NCBI GenBank assembly: GCA_949294555.1
Contig: CASFHP010000006.1
Span: 1 to 56,397 of the forward strand
DNA: 56,397 nucleotides
Source: an uncultured Eubacteriales bacterium
GTDB lineage: Bacteria > Bacillota > Clostridia > TANB77 > CAG-508
Direction of reading: 5' to 3'
In this document: positions 17,211 through 26,504 of the stretch, in pieces
Numbering within the stretch: position 1 is the stretch's first letter
How the letters are laid out: each line of letters opens with the position of its first letter
Program-made: the position numbers and the translations under genes
Notes under the pieces: model-generated
What the model was told of the DNA's origin: nothing
What the model saw: only the letters and a program-made list of their open reading frames with translations
Databases searched by the model: none

Positions 17211-18608
17211 CTAAAGCTTACAAATTTCCATTCCATCTTTTGTATCTTTTACTTCATATCCTTTTTCCTTAATTAAATCTCTTAGTCTATCAGACTCTGC
17301 CCAATTTTTTTCCTGTCTTGCTTGTTTTCTTTCTTCTACAAGTTTTAATACTTCTTTTGGAATTTCTATCTCTTTATTTATTTCCACTTTATCGATTTTA
17401 ATTCCTAATACTGTATCAAATTTTAACAATAATTCAGCAATTTCTGGAGATTTTTTAGGATATTTCACAACTTCCCATACAAAACTCATAGCAAGTGGCA
17501 TGTTCATGTCATCATTAATCGCTTTATGAAATTCATTTTCTAGTCTTGCTAATTCTTCTTTATCTGTTTCATCTAAGATATCTTTTCCATTTTTATGTGC
17601 CTGGTATCCGTTTCTCAATCTTTCTAGTGATTTCGCAGTTGCTTCTATCCCTTCCCATGTAAAGTTCAATTTGTTTCGATAACTACAAGTATAACATAAT
17701 AATTTATATACCAATGGGTCATATCCTTTTTCTTTGATATCTTTTAATAAATAGACATTTCCCAAGCTTTTAGACATTTTCCCACCATTGATTAATAGAT
17801 ATTCTCCATGTATCCAGTATCTAGCAGGGATTTTTCCACAGCAACCTTTACTTTGTGCAATTTCATTTTCATGATGTGTTGGAATTAAATCAATTCCGCC
17901 TGTGTGGATATCAAATTGTTCTCCCAAATGCTTTCTTGACATTGCTGAACATTCAATGTGCCATCCAGGATAACTTGGTCCCCAAGGGCTATCCCATTTC
18001 ATCAAATGGTTTTCAGGTGCTTTTATCCATAAGGCAAAATCGTATGGATTTTTCTTTTCTGGGTCTACATCCACTCTTGCCCCTGCTTTTTGCTCTTCTA
18101 CATTTACATTTGATAAAACTGGATATTTATCCAATTTTGATACATCAAAATAAATCGCTGTTGAAGTTTCATAAGCATATCCTTTTTTTACAAGTTCTTC
18201 TACATATTCTAGCATTTCAGGGATATAATCTGTTGCTTTACAAATTACTTCTGGCATTTCAATATTTAAGTCTTTTAAATCATCAAAGAATAATTTGGTA
18301 TAATGTTCTGCAATTTCTAATGGGGTTTTATGTTCTTCTCTTGCTGATTTAATCATTTTGTCTTCCCCTTCATCTCCATCAGAAACAAGGTGTCCTACAT
18401 CTGTTATATTCATAACTTGTTTCATTTCATACCCATTATATTCTAACATTCGTCTTAATACATCTTGAAATATATTTGTTCTCATATTTCCAATCGTTGC
18501 ATCTTTATACACTGTTGGACCACATGAATACATTTTTACTTTTTTATCTTCTAATGATTTAAATACATCTTTTTCTTTTGTCAGTGTATTATATAAATAT
18601 ATATCCAA
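17211..18608 (-). CDS. cysS: Cysteinyl-tRNA synthetase
   Basis: 465 residues, class I synthetase. Visible are the zinc-binding CGPTVYKDATIGNMRTNIF region (variant of the HIGH-type motif), GWHIECSAMS, GIDLIPTHHENEIAQS, and the KMSKS loop GGKMSKSLGN (about residue 268). The start is a TTG (encoding MDIYLYNT) about 10 bases after AAAGGA; no better ATG is in frame. Upstream, 18609-18700, shows no T-box. Confidence 0.95.
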   Translation of the reverse strand: MDIYLYNTLTKEKDVFKSLEDKKVKMYSCGPTVYKDATIGNMRTNIFQDVLRRMLEYNGYEMKQVMNITDVGHLVSDGDEGEDKMIKSAREEHKTPLEIAEHYTKLFFDDLKDLNIEMPEVICKATDYIPEMLEYVEELVKKGYAYETSTAIYFDVSKLDKYPVLSNVNVEEQKAGARVDVDPEKKNPYDFALWIKAPENHLMKWDSPWGPSYPGWHIECSAMSRKHLGEQFDIHTGGIDLIPTHHENEIAQSKGCCGKIPARYWIHGEYLLINGGKMSKSLGNVYLLKDIKEKGYDPLVYKLLCYTCSYRNKLNFTWEGIEATAKSLERLRNGYQAHKNGKDILDETDKEELARLENEFHKAINDDMNMPLAMSFVWEVVKYPKKSPEIAELLLKFDTVLGIKIDKVEINKEIEIPKEVLKLVEERKQARQEKNWAESDRLRDLIKEKGYEVKDTKDGMEICKL

Positions 18609-18697
18609 TTTACCACATTCCTTTCCTAAAGCACATCTGGTTGAAAATAATCACAATTTTTCAGCCTTTCATTTTTCCAAATAATTATCTCTTTTTA

Positions 18698-18735
18698 AAT
18701 TAAGATGTGAATTCATCTCTTCACATCTTAATTTT
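18698..18735. terminator. Terminator after the penicillin-binding protein gene
   Basis: AATTAAGATGTGA and TCACATCTTAATT form a 13-bp stem just downstream of the PBP stop on the minus strand. Confidence 0.7.
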
Positions 18736-18751
18736 GTACAAAACATATTGA

Positions 18752-21463
18752 TTATGGTGTTGTATTCCCATCTCCTGTCGTAGTATTTCCGTCTCCTGTC
18801 GTAGTGTTTCCATCTCCTGTCGTAGTATTTCCGTCTCCTGCTGACGTATTTCCATCTCCTGTCGTAGTATTTCCATTTCCTGCCCCAGTATTTCCGCCTC
18901 CAGTCACAGTATTTCCACTGCCAGCACCAGTATTTCCTCCGCTAGTTGTGTTTCCTCCGCCTGCCGTATTTGTCGTATTGGTTGTATTTTCTGGTTCTTC
19001 TTCTTTTGGCTCAGTGTGTAATGTACATGTTCCATTAATTCTCGTTCCTGAAGCACTTGTTCCATTAACTGGTGTCCATAATCCTAATTGTTCTTTTGGA
19101 ATTACTGCACCATAATAGTTTTGCGTAACTGGACAATATTGTGAACAATATTCTGTTGCCACTAATCCTGATTCAGAACAAATCGTTTGACTTCCATGTC
19201 CTTCGCATTCTTCTGGTAGATTGTCTTGTGTAAAGATCTCTGTATACGTATTTATACAGCCTGTTGTTGCTAAACATCCTGTTGTTCTACATACGGTTCT
19301 TGTGACAATTCCACTTGGTTGTTCAAATCTTGCACCATCTAATCCTTCATGAATACCTGTCATAACAGCATCCCATATTCTTCCTGCTGGATTACCACCA
19401 GAGAAAGAAATTGATTCATTTGTATCATATCCATACCAACATGCTGCTGCATAATATGGTGTAAATCCACATAACCATCTATCATAATTTTCATCTGTTG
19501 TTCCTGTTTTTGCTGCAACATCCATTCCAGATATTGCACAATAGGTTGCTGTTCCTCCACTTGCTGTTACAGGTTCCTCAATAATGGTTTTCGCAATATA
19601 AGCATTTTGTTCTGAAATAACTCTTGTTTGCTCTTGATTTGGTGTTAAAACTGTATTTCCGCTAGAATCCTCTACTTTTGTGTAGAAAGTTGGTGTGATA
19701 TGCACACCATCATTTGCAATTGTTGCATAAGCTGATGCCATTTCTAATGGTGTTGCACCATTTGTCGTTCCTCCTAAAGCTAAAGATAAATCTGCATCTT
19801 CATCTGTATTAATGTGTTCTAATCCCATTTTATTCAAATATTCTATAGATTTTGCAGGTGTCAATTCTCTCATAATTTTTACCGCTGGTATATTTTGTGA
19901 AGTTGAGATAAATTGTCTAATATTGGTTAATCCTGTAAATCTATTATAGTTTTCTGGTGTATATCCACCACCAAAGTCTGTTGCTGAGTCATCATATACG
20001 GTTGCTGCTGTAATAACTTTTTCTTCTAGTCCTGGTGCAATAACAGCAATTGGTTTCATAGAAGAACCTGTTTGTCTTACACTTTGTGTTGCTCTGTTTA
20101 ATCCTCTACTTTCTGTTTTCTCTCCTAAACCTCCAACACATCCTACAACATTTCCTGTTTTATAATCAATCACTACCATCGCTGCTTGTGATTGTTCATT
20201 TAATTTTTCTCCTGTTTCTTTATTTGTTGCTCTTCCTGAAATAATATAAGTATCTGCTGTCATAACTTCTTCCATTTGTGCTTGAATGTTGGCATCTACA
20301 GTAGAGTAAATCGTAAGTCCACTACTATATACATAATTTTCTGCTAATTGTTGAGACCAACCTCTTTCTTCCATTACTTGATTGATAACTTGATCTAGTA
20401 CAGCTTCTGTATGATATGAATATGATGAAGAAGAAGCTATTTCTCCTTTTTGGAAATTCAATCCTGCATCTACTTCTGCAATCGCTGCATCATATTCTTC
20501 TTGGCTATTGATATAGCCTAATTCATTCATTTTATTTAGAGCCACTTTTGTTTGACTTTTAATTAATTCTGTATTATCTGTTGTTTCATCAAAAGGATTA
20601 TATCTGTTTGGAGAACTATTAATTCCTGCCATATAAGCACATTCCGCTAAGCTCAAATCTTTTGCACTTTTATTGAAATAGTATTCTGCACCTAATTCAA
20701 CACCATGTAAGTTTCCTTCTCCACCAACATATAATATATTTAGATATAACTCTAGGATTTGGTCTTTTGATATCATTCTTTCTACCTGATATGCTTTTGC
20801 CCATTCTCTTACTTTTCTCATAATACCAGCAATACCAGTTCTTTCATCATCTTGTGTCAAGTTTTTTACTAATTGTTGTGTAATGGTACTTCCACCATAA
20901 GAACTATTACCTAATAAAGTTTGTAAGATAGCCCCTGCTGTTCTCTTTATGTCCACACCACTATGCTGATAAAATCTTTCATCTTCCATTGCCACATACG
21001 CTTTTGGTAAATAATCTGCCATATCTTCTAGTGTGATAATTTTTCTTTTTTCATCTCCACTTAATTCTGCAATAACCGCTCCATTTTGATCTACAATAAC
21101 AGAGTTTGCAGCACCAATGGTTAATTCTTCTTTGGTAATTTCAAAATCATCGCCAAATAGTCCAAAGAACACACCTGCTACAACACCTGCACCAATAACA
21201 CATAACAATAAGAATAATAATATAAAAATTCTTAAAGCCATCATAAGTTTTGGATGTCTTGCTGAAAATTTTCCTTCTTTATTTTTTCCTTTTTTACCTT
21301 TTTTCCCTTTACTATTTCTATTTACATTTTGTGTCGGTACTCTTTTTGTTGCTCTTGTATCTTTTTTGTTTGATGGATTTGGTCTTCTTTTTCTTTTAGC
21401 ATTTTTCATATTATATTTTCTTGTTTTATCTTCATCACTACTTCTTCTATTATTACTTGGCAT
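18752..21463 (-). CDS. Class A penicillin-binding protein (PBP1A type)
   Basis: 903 residues; bifunctional peptidoglycan glycosyltransferase/transpeptidase. A very basic cytosolic tail (about 70 residues) precedes one transmembrane helix (about 75-103). The GT51 domain has AMEDERFYQHSGVD (about 158) and GGSTITQQLVKNL. The transpeptidase has TGSSMKPIAV (SxxK serine), STSQNIP (SxN) and AAKTGTTDE (KTG). Four extra cysteines lie near CRTTGCLATTGC. The C-terminus ends in Gly/Asn/Thr repeats of a 7-residue unit (TTGDGNT type). AAGGAGGG precedes the ATG. Confidence 0.95.
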   Translation of the reverse strand: MPSNNRRSSDEDKTRKYNMKNAKRKRRPNPSNKKDTRATKRVPTQNVNRNSKGKKGKKGKNKEGKFSARHPKLMMALRIFILLFLLLCVIGAGVVAGVFFGLFGDDFEITKEELTIGAANSVIVDQNGAVIAELSGDEKRKIITLEDMADYLPKAYVAMEDERFYQHSGVDIKRTAGAILQTLLGNSSYGGSTITQQLVKNLTQDDERTGIAGIMRKVREWAKAYQVERMISKDQILELYLNILYVGGEGNLHGVELGAEYYFNKSAKDLSLAECAYMAGINSSPNRYNPFDETTDNTELIKSQTKVALNKMNELGYINSQEEYDAAIAEVDAGLNFQKGEIASSSSYSYHTEAVLDQVINQVMEERGWSQQLAENYVYSSGLTIYSTVDANIQAQMEEVMTADTYIISGRATNKETGEKLNEQSQAAMVVIDYKTGNVVGCVGGLGEKTESRGLNRATQSVRQTGSSMKPIAVIAPGLEEKVITAATVYDDSATDFGGGYTPENYNRFTGLTNIRQFISTSQNIPAVKIMRELTPAKSIEYLNKMGLEHINTDEDADLSLALGGTTNGATPLEMASAYATIANDGVHITPTFYTKVEDSSGNTVLTPNQEQTRVISEQNAYIAKTIIEEPVTASGGTATYCAISGMDVAAKTGTTDENYDRWLCGFTPYYAAACWYGYDTNESISFSGGNPAGRIWDAVMTGIHEGLDGARFEQPSGIVTRTVCRTTGCLATTGCINTYTEIFTQDNLPEECEGHGSQTICSESGLVATEYCSQYCPVTQNYYGAVIPKEQLGLWTPVNGTSASGTRINGTCTLHTEPKEEEPENTTNTTNTAGGGNTTSGGNTGAGSGNTVTGGGNTGAGNGNTTTGDGNTSAGDGNTTTGDGNTTTGDGNTTTGDGNTTP
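18756..18960. repeat. 21-bp tandem repeats at the 3' end of the PBP gene
   Basis: Degenerate 21-base units (CCTGTCGTAGTATTTCCGTC type, plus-strand view) encode the repeated GDGNTTT/GGGNTT tail. They keep frame and are polymorphism-prone. Not a CRISPR: there are no spacers. Confidence 0.8.
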
Positions 21464-21709
21464 AATTTCCCTCCTTGCCAGTTTCAGCGAAAAATATTAC
21501 TAAATACTTCTGTTGAGATTATATTTTCTTATTTTATTTTTCATTTGTAAAAATCGACATTTATATTATATTATATTTTCTGAAAAAAGGAAAGTATTTG
21601 ATAAAATTTTTAAGATTTTCACAAATTAGACATTACCGCTCAATCCTATGTACACAAATGAGAAGTATTCATAAATTATTTAATTACGAATGTGATAAGA
21701 CTAAGCCGT

Positions 21710-22540
21710 TTATAGCATTGTTTTATTTCCTTTTAAATATTTTATTCTAACATTATCTCTTTTTATTCTCCTTAATACTTCATCAATTGGTTGATTCTTA
21801 TATAACATTGCCTCATAGACATCTTTTGCTTCAAACATTTCTAAATGTGGATTGGCATTCCAAATAATTTCATAATCATTAATATTTAAACCATCAAATC
21901 GTTTGTTTTTTATTTTGACATTTCCTCTAAAATTAATAATGGTTGCTGTATTATAAATTGTATATTTATTTATCAACTCTGTTGGAAAATCAAAATTAAA
22001 AATAATATTGGTTTTAGATAGTACTTTTCTTTTATTATTTCCTACATTAATAAAAATCCCATATTCTTCTGATATCTTTTCTTCCATATTTTGAAAACGT
22101 GCAATATGATTCGTAACAATTTTTACATATTTATATTTTGTAACCAATTCTTTAATTGTATAAATCGCAAAATCTGAGATATCATTTACCAAAATACCTA
22201 TTTTAATATCTTCGTCTTTTATTTTCATTTTTTTTACTACATAATCTAAAACATCAAATAATAACATTTGAAAAAGCCATTTACCTTCTACAATTTCATA
22301 ATTGTAAGAATATAAATAATTCACATATATTTCTTGCTCTTTTATCTTTTTACTTAATACTAATTTTTTACTATTGGTCTTATCTAAAATGGTTTTTGTT
22401 TTTATAGCTAACTTATATGCTGTTTTTTCTTCTAAACTTGTTTCTGTAATAGGTAACGTAATGGTATCATTTTCTAATTTTACCATATGAAACCATTCAG
22501 CAATTTTGCTAGGCTTGTCAGCTTCTTTTATATAATACAT
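21710..22540 (-). CDS. Conserved-looking hypothetical protein downstream of truB
   Basis: 276 residues, no family recognised. Soluble, Lys/Ile-rich, with alternating strand/helix character: an N-terminal part (residues 1-100), then GILVNDISDFAIYTIKELVTKY and VKIVTNHIARFQNMEEKIS, which resemble a nucleotide-binding alpha/beta fold without a clear glycine motif. The ribosome binding site GAGGTGA lies inside a perfect palindrome (22541-22579). It follows truB by 62 bp on the same strand and may be cotranscribed. The region 21464-21709 upstream of the PBP gene shows no gene. Confidence 0.7.
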   Translation of the reverse strand: MYYIKEADKPSKIAEWFHMVKLENDTITLPITETSLEEKTAYKLAIKTKTILDKTNSKKLVLSKKIKEQEIYVNYLYSYNYEIVEGKWLFQMLLFDVLDYVVKKMKIKDEDIKIGILVNDISDFAIYTIKELVTKYKYVKIVTNHIARFQNMEEKISEEYGIFINVGNNKRKVLSKTNIIFNFDFPTELINKYTIYNTATIINFRGNVKIKNKRFDGLNINDYEIIWNANPHLEMFEAKDVYEAMLYKNQPIDEVLRRIKRDNVRIKYLKGNKTML

Positions 22541-22579
22541 AAAATCACCTCATATACTTAAGTATATTAAGGTGATTTT
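22541..22579. promoter_or_regulatory. Palindrome sequestering the ribosome binding site of the 21710-22540 gene
   Basis: AAAATCACCT...TATACTTAAGTATA...AGGTGATTTT is a near-perfect 39-base inverted repeat. In the minus-strand mRNA, TCACCTT pairs with the GAGGTGA ribosome binding site immediately before the ATG at 22540. Confidence 0.7.
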
Positions 22580-22602
22580 GTTTATAGAACTTTTTACATT
22601 TC

Positions 22603-23463
22603 CTATCCAATAACAATATCTCTTTTTAAAAGTTTGTCTTTTACAATACCAATTCCTATAAATTGTTGATTACTATATATTTTATAAATCCCATCTTTTA
22701 AATCAAAACTTAGTTTTACACCATTTAAAAATAATTGTAACTTTCTTTCATTTAATTCGATATTTTCTGACTCTTTAAATAAATCTTCAATTGTTATGAT
22801 ATGTTCTTCAATGGTTTCTTTAGTCAAATCTTCAACTAGAATAGATTGTTCTATAGTAAAAGTTCCAACTTGTGTTCTTTGCAATTCTTTCATATAGCCA
22901 ATCGTTCCCATTTTCTTTGCAATGTCCTCACATAGGCTTCTAATATATGTCCCTTTTGAACAATTAACCTCAAATTCAATTTCTTTCTTTTCTTTATCTA
23001 TTTTTAACAATCGTATAGCATATATGGTTATTTTTCTTGGCTTAATTTCTACTTCTTCTCCTTTTCTAGCATATTCATATAATTTTTTTCCATCAACTTT
23101 AATAGCAGAATAGATAGGTGGGATTTGCTCTTGTTCTCCTAGAAAACTATTTAATACATTGTTGACATTTTGTTCTTCTAAACTGTTTTTATCCACACTC
23201 TTTTCTTGTAGAATCTCTCCTTCTTCGTCTCCTGTACTTTTCTTAATTCCTAGTTTTAAAATAACTTTGTATGTTTTATCATGGTTCATAAGATATTTTG
23301 AACATAATGTTCCTTTTCCGATTAATAATGGCAATACGCCTGTTGCTAATGGATCCAAGGTTCCAGTATGTCCCACTTTTTCTCCTGTTATTTTTTTTAC
23401 TTTTGCCACAATATCATGTGATGTATACCCTTTTGATTTATTAATGATTACGATTCCGTTCAT
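22603..23463 (-). CDS. truB: tRNA pseudouridine-55 synthase TruB
   Basis: 286 residues. Isomerises U55 in the T-loop of tRNAs. Shows MNGIVIINKSKGYTSHDIV, the catalytic-Asp motif GHTGTLDPLATGVLPLLIGKGT (Asp about residue 40), QIPPIYSAIKVDGKKLYEYAR, and CSKGTYIRSLCEDIA. A C-terminal PUA-like segment is present. AGAGGTCA precedes the ATG. Confidence 0.95.
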   Translation of the reverse strand: MNGIVIINKSKGYTSHDIVAKVKKITGEKVGHTGTLDPLATGVLPLLIGKGTLCSKYLMNHDKTYKVILKLGIKKSTGDEEGEILQEKSVDKNSLEEQNVNNVLNSFLGEQEQIPPIYSAIKVDGKKLYEYARKGEEVEIKPRKITIYAIRLLKIDKEKKEIEFEVNCSKGTYIRSLCEDIAKKMGTIGYMKELQRTQVGTFTIEQSILVEDLTKETIEEHIITIEDLFKESENIELNERKLQLFLNGVKLSFDLKDGIYKIYSNQQFIGIGIVKDKLLKRDIVIG

Positions 23464-23636
23464 ATTGACCTCTTTTCCTGTTGCTATTTGAATAAACTTT
23501 ATAAAGTTTTTAATTTTTTACTTTTTTAAGTTTTTTTCTAATTATATATACAAAAGGGAGATAAGTCAATCAGAAAATAATTTGTTAAATTCTATCATTA
23601 AACAAATATGTTATATCTATTAATCCACTTATATCT

Positions 23637-23675
23637 AAAATATCAATATTGTTATTCATATTGATATTTTTATTT
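23637..23675. terminator. Hairpin with T-run upstream of the RluA-type gene
   Basis: AAAATATCAATAT pairs with ATATTGATATTTT, followed by TATTTTTTG. It lies between the divergent truB and rluA-type genes and upstream of the promoter at 23681, so no annotated gene reads into it on the plus strand. Confidence 0.5.
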
Positions 23676-23680
23676 TTTGT

Positions 23681-23709
23681 TTGCTTTTCAAAATAATATC
23701 GTATATACT
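23681..23709 (+). promoter_or_regulatory. Promoter of the RluA-type gene
   Basis: TTGCTT, 17-base spacer, TATACT; the start codon is about 30 bases further on, after GGAG. Confidence 0.65.
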
Positions 23710-23739
23710 TAGGTAAAATAAGAGTTTTGAAAGGAGCAT

Positions 23740-24688
23740 ATGTTAGCATTCATAACATATACAAAAAATATGGAAATTAACTACTCAATTACAATATATG
23801 ATAAAAATACATATGAAAATATACATTCCATTTTACGAAATGAACTACAAATTTCAAATCGTTTATTAAGCAAATTGATTGAAAAAAATTGTATTTTTCT
23901 TAATGATTCTCTTTGTGATACCAGAAATTCCTTTGAAGTAAATGATACTTTGATTGTGAATTTTGATTATTCTGAAGATAACACAAATGTAGTTTCTACT
24001 AAAATGGATTTAGAAATTATTTATGAAGATGAATGGTTTTTAATTGTGAATAAACCTGCTGGTGTCGCTATACACCCTTCTATTTTACATTATGCAGATT
24101 CTTTATCAAATGGTGTAAAATTCTATTTTGATTCTATTGATTTACAAAAGAAAATACGACCTGTTAATCGTTTAGATTTTAACACTTCTCGGATTGGTTA
24201 TTTTTGCAAAGTGCGAGTATATTCAAGAAGCTTTTAGTAGACAAATGAATGAAAACCTTTTTAAAAAAGAATATCTTTGTTTTGTGGAAGGATTTCTGGA
24301 TGAAAAATCAGGAAAAATTGATTTGCCTATTGGCAGAAAACCTGGAAGTATTATTGAAAGATGTATTGATGAAAATGGTCAAAATTCTATAACGCTTTAT
24401 CAGGTTTTGCAAGAGTTTCAAGGTAACCCTCAAAATGATATTCCACCATTTTCTTTGGTAAAATGTATTTTAGAAACAGGTAGAACGCATCAAATTCGTG
24501 TACATTTTAGCAGTATTGGACATCCTTTACTTGGAGATACATTATATGGTAAGCCTTCTTCCTTGATTTCTAGGCAAGCATTGCATAGTTATAAAGTGTC
24601 TTTTGTGCATCCGATAACAAAAAAAGAACAATGTTTTACTTGTCCTTTACCAAATGATATGGAAGATTTGTTAGACGAAAAATTATAA
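23740..24688 (+). CDS. RluA-family 23S/tRNA pseudouridine synthase, needs +1 frameshift at CGG
   Basis: About 315 residues if read with one +1 shift. The first frame holds an S4-like N-terminal domain and the start of the catalytic domain (IIYEDEWFLIVNKPAGVAIHPS; RPVNRLDFNTS, with the catalytic Asp). The other frame continues with the conserved sequence G-LVIFAKCEYIQEAFSRQM, CILETGRTHQIRVHFSSIGHPLLGDTLYG. The break is at codon TCT-CGG-ATT (CGG at 24190-24192). Dropping the C gives TCT-GGA-TTG and restores the TSG motif. Without the shift, translation ends at TAG 24235-24237. Sequencing error or mutation is possible, but four other genes here break in the same way. Confidence 0.88.
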
Positions 24689-24738
24689 AATAATTTTTCT
24701 GTTTAATTTTTTCTTCTTTTTTAATTCAAATTAAAAAA

Positions 24739-25086
24739 GAGTAAATCTGTAAGCCGGGTTCTGTCGTTTAAAATAGTCATTTATCTAGGATATATATCAC
24801 TATATACCTCAAGCCACGCAGGTCGAGAAGGCACCAGAGCTGGCTTAATCTTCTCTTTAAGGTGTTGCTCCTGATGGGGTTTACACAAGCACAATGTGTC
24901 ACCACATTGCTGGTGAGCTCTTACCTCGCCTTTTCACCCTTACCAAAAAATTGGCGGTTATTTTCTGTTGCACTTTCCTTAGGGTCGCCCCCACTAGACG
25001 TTATCTAGCATCATTGCTCTTATGGAGCCCGGACTTTCCTCTCGTAATTCCTTTCGGAGATTTACCAGCGACTATTCAATTTACTC
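24739..25086 (-). ncRNA. rnpB: RNase P RNA (bacterial class A-like)
   Basis: Catalytic RNA that matures tRNA 5' ends. In minus-strand sense it contains the universal GAGGAAAGTCCGGGCTCC near the 5' end, GGGTGAAAAGGCGAGGTAAG with GCTCACCAG in the specificity domain, and ACAGAACCCGGCTTACAG at the 3' end. The 5' GAGTAAAT pairs with the 3' ATTTACTC to form helix P1, which sets both ends. A T-run follows the 3' end. Length about 348 nt. Confidence 0.95.
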
Positions 25087-25100
25087 TATTTGTTATTATA

Positions 25101-26042
25101 TCATAGATTATTAATTTCTTCTAGTAAGTTTTTATATTTTATTAAAAATACCGAACTATTTTGAGACGTTACTGCATTTTTTAGTTCGTTTAACATGACA
25201 TATCCTTTATTAATACCAGATTGCTTATTCGCTTCGATTTCTGCATTTGTTAACAATGAAGAATACGTGGTAATAGCATCTGTAATATTTGTATTCATTC
25301 CGTCCCAGTCTCCTGTATCTAATTTAGCATATGCATTAAAGACATTTAATTTTGTTTCTAAAACGGTCTTATATAAAGTATCATCAACCGTTGCTTGTGC
25401 AAATTTAGGAATATAGGTATATACATTCACTAAATTATCTAACACAACTTGTTTATTTTCTTCTTCTATACTTGCCGTTAAATTGTCCATTTGTTGATTA
25501 AAGTTTAAGATATCTTCTTGTCCAACATTTAAGCCATATAAATCTAATGTAATTGTAGACATTGATGTATAAATTAATTCCAATTCATTTTTACAAGAGG
25601 TCCAATCAATATCTCTATTACTTGTTAAAATCCCTGAGGCCTTCATTTCATAACTTTCTCCTGTATTTTCTGTTTGCGTATTATTACTAGAACTGTCTTG
25701 TGTTGAACTGCTATCTGAATTGGAACTAGAATCCGAACCAGAGTCCGAGTTAGAATCAGAACTATTTTCCCCACCTTCTGATGAACTACTTCCACTTCCA
25801 GAGTTTTCAGCTGCTCTAGACTCTTCTATTTTTGTCGTAGAAATTTGATAATTTCTTGTCTCAATATTATTCATATTATTAAATAAATCTACTAATTTTG
25901 TGTCTAGATATCGAATTTCTGAAACTACTTTTTGTTTCTCATCGTCCTCATTATTTGGTGTAGCACTTGTATATACAGTAAGTGCCAATACAACCAATAC
26001 GATTAACAGAACAATATATGAAATAATTTTAAATTTTTTCAA
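25101..26042 (-). CDS. Membrane-anchored extracellular protein, unknown function
   Basis: 313 residues: one N-terminal membrane anchor (about residues 5-25), a short helical part, a Ser/Asn/Asp-rich low-complexity linker (about 75-125), and a helical C-terminal domain (DNLTASIEEENKQVVLDNLVNVYTYIP, WDGMNTNITDAITTYSSLL). No lipobox. The start is TTG (MKKFKII), 6 bases after GGAGGG. It ends 14 bp from the rnpB 5' end on the same strand, so rnpB could be reached by readthrough. No family assigned. Confidence 0.75.
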   Translation of the reverse strand: MKKFKIISYIVLLIVLVVLALTVYTSATPNNEDDEKQKVVSEIRYLDTKLVDLFNNMNNIETRNYQISTTKIEESRAAENSGSGSSSSEGGENSSDSNSDSGSDSSSNSDSSSTQDSSSNNTQTENTGESYEMKASGILTSNRDIDWTSCKNELELIYTSMSTITLDLYGLNVGQEDILNFNQQMDNLTASIEEENKQVVLDNLVNVYTYIPKFAQATVDDTLYKTVLETKLNVFNAYAKLDTGDWDGMNTNITDAITTYSSLLTNAEIEANKQSGINKGYVMLNELKNAVTSQNSSVFLIKYKNLLEEINNL

Positions 26043-26214
26043 AAAAATCCCTCCATGTCATAAGCTTCCTAGATTAATGCAATTTTACAAAGTTATTTTC
26101 AGCTTATAAATTTTCTTTTGATAGTATTTGCATTTTTTTACTAGTTTATTCTATGTATAATTATTTCATATTTTTTCATACTAAATATGATAAACATTTA
26201 TTATGGAGAATATT

Positions 26215-26496
26215 ATGTATGTAACTGTTAATTTGTATAGTCAAAAAGAAGGAGAATTGAATAAATTTTTAAGTAAATTTTATAACACGAATCTTGAGAT
26301 AGATGAAAATTTACATTGGGAAAAACAATATCAAAACCCTATTGAATTAGCTGAAATTGTCGGTGTTTTTTTGGACAACATTGAAGACTATTTCATTCAT
26401 ATGTGGATTTGCATTGATAAAAATGTGTATATCCATATTAATGAAAAAAATGGTAATGATATTATTAAATATCTTTATGAAAGATTTCCATATTAA
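26215..26496 (+). CDS. Small hypothetical protein
   Basis: 93 residues from MYVTVNLYSQKEGELNKFL; this start has GGAGA 7 bases upstream, better than the ATG four codons earlier. Soluble, acidic, with aromatic-rich segments (DYFIHMWICIDKNVYIHINEKNGNDIIKYLYERFPY). Family not recognised. It converges on dtd with 8 bp between the stops. Confidence 0.7.
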   Translation: MYVTVNLYSQKEGELNKFLSKFYNTNLEIDENLHWEKQYQNPIELAEIVGVFLDNIEDYFIHMWICIDKNVYIHINEKNGNDIIKYLYERFPY

Positions 26497-26504
26497 TGAT
26501 TTCA

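Noticed and set aside
18609..18700. T-box riboswitch upstream of cysS
   Set aside because: No specifier hairpin, no GGTGG-type antiterminator box and no leader terminator are visible.
18756..18960. CRISPR-like short repeats
   Set aside because: Units are contiguous 21-bp coding repeats without spacers.
18804..19115. Long Pro/Phe/Val-rich open frame opposite the PBP gene
   Set aside because: It is the complement of the tandem-repeat tail of the PBP gene; no ribosome binding site or family similarity.
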